The notes under the pieces are model-generated. The model had not been told where the DNA came from and did no database searches. It saw nothing but the letters and a program-made list of their open reading frames with translations. A DNA stretch of 64,000 nt from the NCBI GenBank assembly GCA_026075535.2, contig AP026550.1:248001-312000 (forward strand), written 5' to 3'. This document shows, piece by piece, positions 33,246 to 42,894 of the stretch. A program made the position numbers and the translations under genes. The first letter of the stretch is position 1. Each line of letters begins with the position of its first letter. Source of the DNA: Tricholoma matsutake (lineage: Eukaryota > Basidiomycota > Agaricomycetes > Agaricales > Tricholomataceae).

Positions 33246-33517
33246 GATCTATGAAGTCCACCTACCTAGGTGCAGACACAACGTCTTTCAGACAAAGCCC
33301 AGACAGACCTCCAACCGGAGCATCATCATCAGGAAGAACCCCGTAGTATAGATACCAGGGTCAACTAGTACAATACTCGGAACCAGCACAAAAGTGGTTC
33401 TCAAAGAGAACCAGTGATGAAGAACCCCGATACCTCGATGAAGAGGACTTTAGATCCCTCGATACAGAAGAAACTCCAGAACGAGACCCATTCTCCTTAT
33501 CCAATGACAATGCCAAC

Positions 33518-34369
33518 ATGTCCACCGAACTGACCGCATCGACCAAGGAGATCAGGATATAAACCCCCTCCGACTTCACAGGGGACCGAACTAGAACTGC
33601 AAAGTTCTTGCAAGAAGTGAAACTCTATTTGAGAGTGAACCATGGAATCTATGACACCAACGAGAAGAAAATCATCTTCGCATTGTCCTTCATGAACAGA
33701 GGAACCGCTGCACCCTGGGCACAGACATGGGCAGAAAGAGAGGACCTAGGAACTTGGTCAACCTTTGAATCGGTGCTCAAGACAGCATTCACACTGATCG
33801 ACGAAGCTGGCAGGGCCAGAACCGAGATGAAGATATTGAAGCAGGGACAGGACCTGGAGGACTACATTGCGCAGTTCTGAATCCTGCAAGAGAAGGCGGG
33901 AATCAACGACGACACCACCCTCATTGAACTCTTTATGGATGGGTTGAACCCCAAGCTCCTCGAAAGAGTTTTCAACATGGAAACGATCCCTACGACCTTG
34001 GAAGGAATGATCAACACCGCCTCCAAGTACGATGGACAGTGGAGAAGAGCAAAGGCCATAGCAGGGAGGCTACAGGAGACTTTTACAAAGAAGCCCCTGG
34101 CCTCTAAGGCAAAGGAAACCCCACTCGAGATCAACCGCCTCTCCTACCAGGAGAGGATCAAACACATGAAGAAAGGGTTGTGCTTTGTGTGCCACCAGCC
34201 CGGACACAGAGCAACTGAACACAAGAAAGGGGAAACAAGGACCGAGGACTGGCCTTTCCCAAAGAACAAAGGCAAAGAAGCCTACTCGAAGATCCAAGCG
34301 ATCTTGAACGAACTCGATGGAGAAGAAAAAGCGACAGCCGTCGCTGCTATTGGAGATGAGGGTTTTTAA
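33518..34369 (+). pseudogene. Gag of element E
   Basis: The Met at 33518 (MSTELTAS) is followed by a TAA near 33560 (CAA plus one C-to-T). The capsid core is KLYLRVNHGIYDTNEKK-like (33614-33880). A TGA at 33878 follows AQF. The core continues in the next open stretch (ELFMDGLNPKLLERVF). The zinc knuckle region near 34180 reads CFVCHQPGHRATEH, with His where the last Cys of CCHC is expected. Confidence 0.8.
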
Positions 34370-34383
34370 AGGGGTGGCCTGCC

Positions 34384-35628
34384 TTGATGCCAGGTACCAC
34401 CGAACTCTCTGTCTGCTCTGTACTACTAGCCACTTTGAAGAATCAATCTATGTGTTTAGATGTCAAAGTGCTAGGAGCAGGCAGAGGGAAAGCCATCGAA
34501 ACCGAAGCCATACTCGACTCAGGAGCAGGAGGGATATTCATGAGTCATGAATTCGCAGAGGACGGCGGATTTGAACTGTACCCCCTGGAGAAGGTGATCA
34601 AGGTCAAGAACGTGGACGGAACCCCAAACAAGAAAGGGGAGATTTCCCACTACGCCAAGGGACTCTTGACGATCAATGGAAGGACTTTCCCAACAACCTT
34701 CCTCATTGCAGGACTGGGAAAGGAATCAGTCATCTTGGGCTTGCTGTGGCTCAGGAGAATCAATCCAGTAATCGACTGGAGAATTGGAACCTTCCAATTC
34801 AGGACAAATGACAAGACCCACCCCGAATTCTCACATGGGGGAGGGAGAACCCTTATCAGTAGGGTACAAACCAAGAAACCCGACGATGAACACCTGTCAT
34901 GGCATCAGAAGCGAACCGAAAAGAAGAAGAACCCCTTAGACATGACAAAAGAAGAATGAGAGGCATGGTGCTGAGGCATCATTGCTAGAGATCAAGAGAA
35001 GCTCGCCCTCAAGAAGAAAGCTGCCGAGGAAGAACAAGCACAGTGGAAAAAGCTGGCCACCAGAGAGCTGGAGAAATTGGCCGCTAGAAAAGAAGAAGGA
35101 TGACTGGCACTGGCCCAAATAGTCGCAAAAGCAAGGGAAAAGATAGCCCTGAAAAACAAGAAAGAAGAACTGGCAAAAGAAGAACACCGAGAGCAATGCC
35201 GAAGAGTTGTCGCCAAGGCGAAACTGATAGGAGGAGTCCTCCATGGAGAACCAAAAAGGAGCAAGGTGCCCATTGAGACAAGAAAAGCGACGATTGAAGA
35301 AATTGATGATGAAGAGATCACGATCACGACTCTTCAAGATGCGGAGCCCACTGGGCCACAAGATGAAGAAGACACTGGGAAGGAAAACCCAGCACAGGCA
35401 AACCACGAACAGGCAATGGAACAGGCAATGGAACAACCGAAAGAGACACCCGAACTAAGGATCGAAGATGATGAGCTACTAGTTGCCTACATCCGAGGAG
35501 AACCCATCATTGGAATATTCAAGCCAGCTAAGACACTGCTGACGGAGGAATATGATGAGCCAAGATACGGATATTCTCTGATGACGAAGACAATCTCTCG
35601 GATTGTAAAGGCAAAAGGATCACCATGA
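34384..35628 (+). pseudogene. Aspartic protease and linker of element E
   Basis: EAILDSGAGGIFMSHEF is the active site and LGKESVILGLLWLRRINP is the C-terminal motif. The following 650 bp encode a Lys/Glu/Ala-rich coiled linker with TGA codons at 34957, 34971 and about 35101. It leads to EDDELLVAYIRGEP and the start of reverse transcriptase. Confidence 0.8.
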
Positions 35629-35639
35629 TATGCTTATGG

Positions 35640-37371
35640 ACAAAATATCTGGATTAGGGCAAAGACATCGGTCTCTCAACACCTGACACACAAGAAGGAA
35701 GGAGACCCCAAACAGAAGACCCTAGATGAACTACTCCCCGAACAGTACAAGGAGTACCGATGGATATTCGAAAAGGAAGCATCAGAACGATTCCCAGAAT
35801 CAAGACCCTGGGATCACGCGATCGAACTGAAACCAGACTTTGTAGCGAAGGATTGCAGGGTTTACCCACTGTCACCAGCAGAACAAAAGAAACTCAACGA
35901 GTTTCTCAATGAAAGCCTGCAGAAAGGATACATCCGACCATCGAAATCGCCCATGGCGTCGCCATTCTTCTTCATTGCAAAGAAGGACTTGGACACGCTA
36001 TGACCTTGCCAAGATTACAGGTACTTGAAGAACGGAACGATCAAGAACACCTACCCACTGCCGCTGGTAGGAGACCTGTTGGACAAACTAAGAGGGGCAA
36101 AATGGTTTATGAAATTGGACATCCGATGGGGATATCACAATGTCAGAATCAAAGATGGAGATCAATGGAAGGCAGCCTTCAAGACAAATCGGGGGCTGTT
36201 TGAACCAACGGTGATGTTCTTTGGATTATGCAACTCACCGGTGACCTTCCAGGCAATGATGAACGAGATATTCCGCGACATGATCGGAGAAGGATGGCTC
36301 ATGATCTACATGGACGACATCCTGATATTCTCCAAGGATCAGAATGAACACCAGGAAAGGACAAAGAGGGTACTGCAACGACTGGCAGAAAACGACTTAT
36401 ACCTGAAGCCGGAGAAATGCAAGTTTGACGTCCACGAAGTGGAATTCTTGGGTCTAATCATCCGACCCAATGAAATTGCCATGGACAACACAAAACTGGC
36501 AGGTATACAGGATTGGCCTACCCTGACGAATGTAAAGGCAGTCAGATCCTTCCTGGGATTTGGGAATTTCTACAGGAAATTCATTGGGCATTTCACGGAG
36601 ACAAGCAGACCACTTAATGAACTGACGAAGAAGGACAAGACATTGAACTGGACAATGGAATGCGAACAAGCCTTTCAAATGCTAAAAAGGAAATTCGCAG
36701 AAGCCCCGGTACTGCTGATGCCAGACCCAACAAAGCCATTCACGATCGAATCAGACACCTCAAAACATGCGACAGGAGGAGTGCTGAGACAAAGGGACAC
36801 AAATGGGGACTGGCACCCATGCGGATATATATCGCATGCACTAACACCAACGGAACAGAACTATGAGATTTACGACAGGGAGCTACTGGCGATAATACGA
36901 TTGCTAGAAACCTGGAGACACTACCTAATGGGTTCAGAACACCCAGTGGTAATCCTGTCGGATCACAAGAATTTGACGTACTTCCGAACGGCACAGAAAC
37001 TGAACAGACAACAGGCAAGATGGAGCTTATTCCTATCGGAATTCGACCTGCAAATCGTCCATGTGCCTGGATCACAGATGGTACAGAGCAATGTGTTATC
37101 ACGGAGAGCAGATCATGTACTGGAAGAAGACAACGATAATGAAGACATCACAATGCTGCCAGAAACAGTATTCGTGAAATTCATTGACACCGAAATGCAT
37201 GACTTACTCGCAGGGAGTATCATGAAAGATGACCTGGTGAAAAGCGCAATCGAGGCGCTAAAGACCAAGGGAATGCCGCCAATAAAGTCAGCACTGGAAG
37301 ACTGGAAGATAGAAGACGGCCTTCTATTCTTCCGAGACAGGTGCTACGTCCCAGACAACAGAGATCTATGA
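35640..37371 (+). pseudogene. Reverse transcriptase and RNase H of element E
   Basis: A TGA at 36001 interrupts the fingers region ([19 protein letters not shown]), where Arg is normally found. From 36025 the frame is open for 448 codons. It includes the intact YMDDILIFS catalytic site (36307 onward), the connection (SFLGFGNFYRKFIGHF) and RNase H (FTIESDTSKHATGGVL, YEIYDRELLAIIRLLETW, ILSDHKNLTYF). A TGA at 37369 separates it from integrase; the downstream reading frame simply continues. Confidence 0.9.
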
Positions 37372-38632
37372 AAGAAGCTGGTGCAAAAGTACCACGAAGG
37401 AGTGACCAGTGGACACCCGGGACAATGGCAAACAACCGAAATGATCAGGAGAGACTACTGGTGGCCGGGGATGATGACGTACATCAAGAACTACATTGCT
37501 GGATGCGCAATATGCCAGCAGATGAAGGTCAACATGCACCCGACGACCCCCCCGCTACAACCGATCAAATCTGAAGCGACAAGACCATTCGCGATGGTGA
37601 CAACAGATTTCATAACCGACCTACCAGAGTCCGATGGTTATTATGCACTCATGGTCGTGGTAGACCATGGGCTTACGAAGGGGGTAATCTTTATCCCTTG
37701 CAGGAAAACTGTGGATGCATTGGGAGCGGCCACCCTCTATCTAGACTACGTCTACAAACGATTCGGCCTCCCAGACAAGATCATCTCTGACAGAGATCCC
37801 AGATTTGCCTCGCAGCTGTTCCAGGAGCTAGGAAGGCTGCTCGGAATCAAGCTGGCAATGAGCACAGCATACCACCCCCAGACCAATGGGGAGACAGAAT
37901 GGGTGAACCAGGAAGTGGAAGTATACTTACGGATCTTCTGCTCAAACAACCAGGAGAATTGGAAGCACCTCCTCCCGACCGTGGAGTTCATGCACAACCA
38001 GAGTATGCACTCCATACAGAAGAACTCCCCGTTCTACCTCATGATGGGAATAGCCCAAGGCAATCCCACTCCCCTACCTGAAGACAAACATACCGGCCAT
38101 AGAAAAACAAATAGTTGCACTGCAATGGGCCCAAGACGAAGCAAAGGCAACTCACGAGTTAGCCAGACAGATGATGGCGGAAAGAACAACAAGGCACTTC
38201 ACCCCATTCAAAGAAGGAGACAGAGTGTGGCTAGAAGCAAAGAACCTCAGAATGACGCACCAAACAAAGAAGCTCACACCGAAAAGAGAAGGTCCGTTCT
38301 CTATCGAGAAGGTCCTGAGCCCACTCTCCTATCGACTGAAGTTACCAGAACAGTGGAAAATACACCCGGTATTCCACATGGCACTTCTTTCCCTGTACAA
38401 AGAAACTGAGACACATGGACCAAACTTCCCAGAACCACCGCCTGACCTGATAGAAGGCGAATCGGAGTATGAAGTGGAAGCGATCATCGGACATAAAAAG
38501 AAAGGAAGGACCATGCACTTCTTAGTGAAGTGGGTCGGATACCCGACCTCGGAGAACTCATGGGAGCCTGAGGGAAACCTGAAACATGCCAAGACAATCC
38601 TAGAGGCATATAAACAGCGACAACAGCTGTAG
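37372..38632 (+). pseudogene. Integrase with GPY/F and chromodomain of element E
   Basis: The HHCC domain lies at 37390-37530 (H, H, CAICQQMK). The core has TTDFITDLPES, IISDRDPRFASQLF and the Glu in TNGETEWVNQ. One frame change occurs near 38080. A GPF segment (REGPFSIEKVLSPLSYRLKLP) and a chromodomain at 38468-38620 (YEVEAIIGHKKKGRTMHFLV, KWVGYPTSENSWEPE) complete it. The aromatic residues of a chromodomain cage are partly visible. Confidence 0.9.
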
Positions 38633-38683
38633 AACCCCCAAGACCAAGACACCCACCGAACAAACCACAAAAGAAACCACAGA

Positions 38684-39199
38684 ATGCTCACCATCCCATC
38701 GACACTACACCTACCACGAACCCCAGCAAGGACTGGGCAAACAGTCATCGACCAACGACCACTGACAAACATACTCCCTGGCAGACCCGCATGGATATGC
38801 CCGCATGGGATTCTCTTCTGGATTACAAGGGATGATTGGATAAGAAGGATGACCTTGACCTGTCCGAAATGCTGTCTCTTTGCCTGGAGAAGCACGAAAG
38901 CAGATTACAATTGGGTGAGGGCACAGTACGAAGAGTGGTGCTTTGAGGGAGAACTGGACGAGGAGGACTACTTCCCAGAGGACTTCTACATCGATCGAGA
39001 AGGACTCGCCCCCAGCAGAAGACCACTATCAGGGGTAAGTGTGCCCATGTGGAGAGACCTGCAGTGGAATACCCACTATGATGACGAGAGCAGATATAGC
39101 CTGGCAAAGAGGCTCCTGCTCGGAGAACACGGAGAGTTGGGAACACTGCTGCGCTCCAACCGATTTCCTCAAACCCCACGACCCCACCCCACCTCCTGA
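38684..39199 (+). pseudogene. Small frame after the chromodomain in element E
   Basis: 172 codons with MTLTCPKCCLFAW and an acidic segment EEWCFEGELDEEDYFPEDFY. No family recognised. It occupies the same place as the larger extra coding region of element D. The ATG at 38684 is the first in this frame, but coding may begin earlier. Confidence 0.45.
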
Positions 39200-39259
39200 C
39201 TAGAGAGGAGAAAGAGATTTTGATCGAAGTCAGTGACTTCGAAGATAGAGAGAGGGTGA

Positions 39260-39976
39260 TGTTACAATTTGTTATCTGGACCCGCAAGACCGGGCATTTC
39301 ATTTTTCCCTTCTGACATGACATGACTCACTTCTGATGGAGACCCCCCCCCCTGACCTGACTCCTGTCGATCAACATGCTGCACCGCAGTATTCCATGAC
39401 ATCGGACTCCGTGACATCGGACTCCTCGACATCGGACCCTTGATATCGGATCCGTGACATCGGACACCTCATGCTTGGCATGAGGGTTATCTGCTATTGT
39501 TCTTTGACATGCTGCGCCACAGCACTCCGTGACATCGGATGCCTCATGCTAGGCATGAGGCTTGCTGTTCTATTGTTCCTTCTATATTTACTTGACAAGG
39601 ATCTCGTATTCCGATTGGATGATAGACATTCTCTGAATCATATATAAGCTACAGTAATACTGCCTGTATTCCTTAGCTTGACCTAATTCAAACAACAGTC
39701 TTAGACTCAACCAGAACACTCGACAGCTTAGGAAGCCCCTAGCTGTGATAACTCAAACTCGACAGTTGGAAAGCCTCCAACTGTGATACACGAACCGACG
39801 GTCTACTCAGAAAGCCTCTGAGTACGAATAGCCATAACAACTTGAGGAAGTACCCAAGTGAAGGCCAGAAGCCCGATACACTAGGAAAGCCTCCTAGTGC
39901 AATACCGAGACAGCTGGAAAGCCTCCAACTGTGACATACAAAGCCAAGGCTGAGTTAAAGACCTATAGTCTTAACA
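39260..39976 (+). repeat. 3' LTR of element E
   Basis: One base shorter than the 5' copy because of a C-run difference. All six stem-loops are preserved. Confidence 0.92.
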
Positions 39977-39981
39977 TGGAT

Positions 39982-40440
39982 TGTGAGCATGTGCAGTCAA
40001 TGACAACAACACTGATGACAATGATGCCTACCAACACCCCCCCATGGCACCCATCCCGACGCGTACAAGCAACTGCTCATAGGGTGGATGATGGGTGTCG
40101 CTTGCTACAGCAATGGATGCATGTGAGGAGGTGTGGGTGATGACACCCACCCCAGACCACATCCCCCAATCCCCCCTCCCCCACATTTTGTGTGGGGAGG
40201 GCTCTTTATTATTTTTAATTTATCTCTGTCCCCCCCTCACACTGAATGCAAGGGGTATATATATTGTAGTACTTATGAATCCCCCCCTTGCACCAAACAC
40301 AAGGGGTTTAGTTTTTTATGTACATAGTAGTAATTCCCCCCCTCTCACAAGATGTGAGAGGGTTTTTTTTTTGTTTATTATTATATTATACCCACTCCCT
40401 CGTATCCTACACAAGGGATGTGGTTAATGAAAATTTTTTG
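39982..40440 (+). repeat. Composite repeat copy II, main piece with hairpin array
   Basis: After the E target duplication the host repeat resumes: AAGCAACTGCTC unit (40067), CACCCACCCCAGACCACATC, then hairpins. Hairpins: CCCTCCCCCACA/TGTGGGGAGGG (40174-40201), CCCCTCAC/GCAAGGGG with wobble pairs (about 40233-40255), CCCCTTG/CAAGGGG (40284-40306), CCCTCTCACA/TGTGAGAGGG (40340-40362) and an imperfect CCCTCGT/ACAAGGG (40394-40416). T-rich tracts separate them. The order equals copy I read on the opposite strand. Confidence 0.75.
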
Positions 40441-40523
40441 ATCTTAATTGTTTGAAAAATGCCTCCTCGAAGAATATGAAAAGTTGAGTCATAAATAAAC
40501 CTTATATTGATTCCTAATAAGTC

Positions 40524-40609
40524 TCCTGTGGCTCAAGTGGTTGAGCACACTTGTTTGGTTTGTCATGTGATTGCTTATTGTGAGGTCTTGAGTTCAATTC
40601 CTGCACAAT
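40524..40609 (+). repeat. tRNA-derived SINE-like head
   Basis: TGGCTCAAGTGGTTGAGC (A-box-like) and GAGTTCAATTCC (B-box-like) are about 45 bases apart. It follows the hairpin array and GATCTTAATT stretch as in copy I. TACAAATTTATTTTGTGGG follows. Confidence 0.65.
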
Positions 40610-40689
40610 ACAAATTTATTTTGTGGGTACTTTATGAGATTCACCAAGTCTGAAGTCCTTTGAGCTCAGTATCTAATTGACTTATCATT

Positions 40690-40840
40690 TGGTTGAAATG
40701 CATTCCACTCGGACTCCAGTTGGACTCCAGTGGGGGATTGAACTCTACATGACTTAGTGTAGTTCAATTGGACCCCACTCGGACTCCAGTCAGTCCAGTC
40801 AGAGTCCACTAGGACAGGTGGGGGACTGTAAAGTACTGGA
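40690..40840 (+). repeat. GGACTCCAGT-rich simple repeat
   Basis: There are repeated ACTCGGACTCCAGT units and an inverted-looking middle. It is related to 3640-3768 read on the other strand. Confidence 0.55.
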
Positions 40841-40884
40841 CTAACCAACCCCATATCAGATATTCATCATATGATATCCCCCTT

Positions 40885-41320
40885 GGAGAGATGAGGAGGA
40901 AGGGGTGGCTGGTAGAGAATAATGGCTATGCCATTTAACTACTGCATTTGGCACAGTTTATATATACAACACAAGATGCCTAATGAAGGGAACCATAGCA
41001 GTATTATGGAGTTATGATGCTATGAGTTTTTGAGAGGGATGAAGACAAAGGCGTGGCTAGTGTAAAATAATGGCTGCACCGTTCAACTAGTGCATTTGGA
41101 ACAATGCAGATATACTATACATAGTGTTGAATCCATGGTTACAAAAGAACCATTGCAGAATTATTGGGTTATGATGCTATGGGTTTTTGCGAAAAAGGAG
41201 GAGGAAGGGTGGCTGCTATAGAATAATGGCTGCACCATTCAGCTAGTGCTTTAGAACAGTGTAGAATCCAAGTTTATAAAAGTAACTGTCCAGGCATTAC
41301 TGAATTTCAATGCTACAATA
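40885..41320 (+). repeat. Three diverged tandem units of about 150 bp
   Basis: Units start near 40888, 41036 and 41192. Each contains GGAAGG-GTGGCT, then AATAATGGCT, CCATTCAACTAGTGCATTTG and a GTTATGATGCTATG box. Non-coding. Confidence 0.7.
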
Positions 41321-42040
41321 CCTGACTCAGTTACCCAGTGCACTTAGATAGTAACCTAACTTATAATATTGGAGTATATTCTATCTCCTGGACCTCTCAT
41401 CTAATTAGAATATTTAAACAACACTATTTTATTAGAATCAAGCCCAAGTTCATAAGAGATGATGGAGAACTCACCAAAATAAATTATGTACACCATGACC
41501 ACAAACACTGGTCATAACTGGCCATACTTGACTGGTTACCAAACTGTAAGGAACCAGTCCATGACAGTTCAGTCATGGTTACCCTTGCATAGGGTGTGGT
41601 AGGCTATAGCATGGGCTAGGGGAACCTGTGTGGGTTATGGGTACGGGTGGGCACAGGTACAAGTACAGGTCATAATTTCCATGACCCATAACCCATGCCT
41701 ACCCCTCACCAAGAGGGAGGGCAAGAGCAAAATCTAAAATACATACATAGTAAATTACATGATGTACAACTATATATTGACAAATAAAAAGTGGGGTGAG
41801 CCCATCTTACAAGGGGAAATGGGAGGCTTATATACCCCCAGGTGCACTGACCATTTGGTCTTGTGTGCACACCACATCTTTCTTGATTGTTGATGTGTTA
41901 TTTACCTACCTTTGTACTTTGTCACAGTATCATCAACACCTCCTCTGTCATCCATCATCCACCTACCACTGCCATCACCTGCTCCTTCAACCCCTACTGC
42001 CCCACTCCAATGCCCCTCAACATTCCAAACACAGCCATGG
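41321..42040. other. No gene recognised
   Basis: It holds simple repeats, including an inverted GGGTTATGGGTACGGGTGGGC region near 41632-41705 and CCAT/CCACC-rich low-complexity sequence at 41930-42040. Open frames in it are compositional. Confidence 0.5.
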
Positions 42041-42506
42041 CCAACAGACAGAAAATGGGCCCAAATGCCGATGTACAGCATTTGGGCCCCAGGTAAGTTT
42101 TTTCTTTCTTTTCCTTCTTTTTACTAACTACTTCAGTTTCATTTTTAAGTTATAAGAATCTTGTAACAATGGGACCCCATTACCCCACCCTACCCCACCA
42201 CTGCAAGCCCCTGCTTGCAGGGTGGTGGATGACCAACCAGTGAACCAATACCCAACAATGAGGAACAGCAAATGATGGGGAATGAACAAGGAGGGGATGA
42301 TCCAACACACACTGACACCAGCACCCCAATGATGAGGGACGATGGGAATGGGATGGGGAGGGTGATGGCAATGATGAGGGAATGGGGACAACACCACCAG
42401 TGACACCAACACAAGCACTGTCCATTGATGAAAATGATGATAAGTGACCCAGCACCTGCCCCCAGCCCTGTGAGCAACTGCTCATAGGGTGGATCATGGG
42501 TTTTAG
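42041..42506 (+). repeat. Composite repeat copy III
   Basis: Palindrome (42057-42089), a polypyrimidine tract, a CTGCAAGCCCCTGCTTGCAGG inverted unit near 42212 and a GAGCAACTGCTC unit at 42472-42483. It is cut by the LTR-like sequence at 42507. Confidence 0.65.
42057..42089. repeat. Perfect 12-bp palindrome with 9-nt loop
   Basis: The arms are GGGCCCAAATGC and GCATTTGGGCCC. It is positionally equivalent to 8935-8965. Confidence 0.8.
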
Positions 42507-42874
42507 TGTAAGGGGACTAGGGGGTGCCCCATGTGTTTCTCCTATTTCTTATGCTCATCCTATATTTTCCCTCTTCTATTCTTTTATTACTAATTTCCCT
42601 TTCTATCACATTTGTGCATGTTGACAGTTTTCCATTTAGAGGCAGAATACCCTTTCTGACATCCACCCCTTGGTGTGATGTCATTTGGTGGCCTTGATCT
42701 GCCTATTTCTGCCAATTCTATTTTTAGGCTATTATTTGATTTTTGAAATCTTCACATATACTGGGCATTGGCAAAGGGGTCTTTAGAGTTTTCTCTTTGG
42801 ATTTGTCTGTGCTAGGTACACCTCCACTCCCTGTAATATGTACCATAATTTTAACTTTGGATTTCCCTTTGCTA
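42507..42874 (+). repeat. Solo LTR-like copy related to element C
   Basis: It starts TGTAAGGGGACTAGGGGGTG and ends CCCTTTGCTA, aligning with the reverse complement of 21604-22007. No matching target duplication was found (TTTAG left, ATCCA right). It lies against the truncated end of the MULE gene. Confidence 0.65.
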
Positions 42875-42894
42875 ATCCAATAATTAAGTGGTTT

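Larger units (their letters stand above)
32516..39976 (+). mobile_element. Full-length Ty3/gypsy chromovirus (element E), decayed
   Basis: 7,461 bp with LTRs of 718 and 717 bp (TGTTAC...CTTAACA) and a perfect target duplication TGGAT (32511-32515 and 39977-39981). The gene order is gag, protease, reverse transcriptase, RNase H, integrase, chromodomain and a small downstream frame. A purine tract AGATAGAGAGAGGGTGA precedes the 3' LTR. By eye the LTRs differ at about 24 sites, all transitions. Stops are mostly TGA. Confidence 0.92.

Noticed and set aside
40524..40609. Functional tRNA gene
   Set aside because: A- and B-box-like motifs exist, but no acceptor stem or anticodon arm could be formed convincingly, and repeated copies share the same defects.
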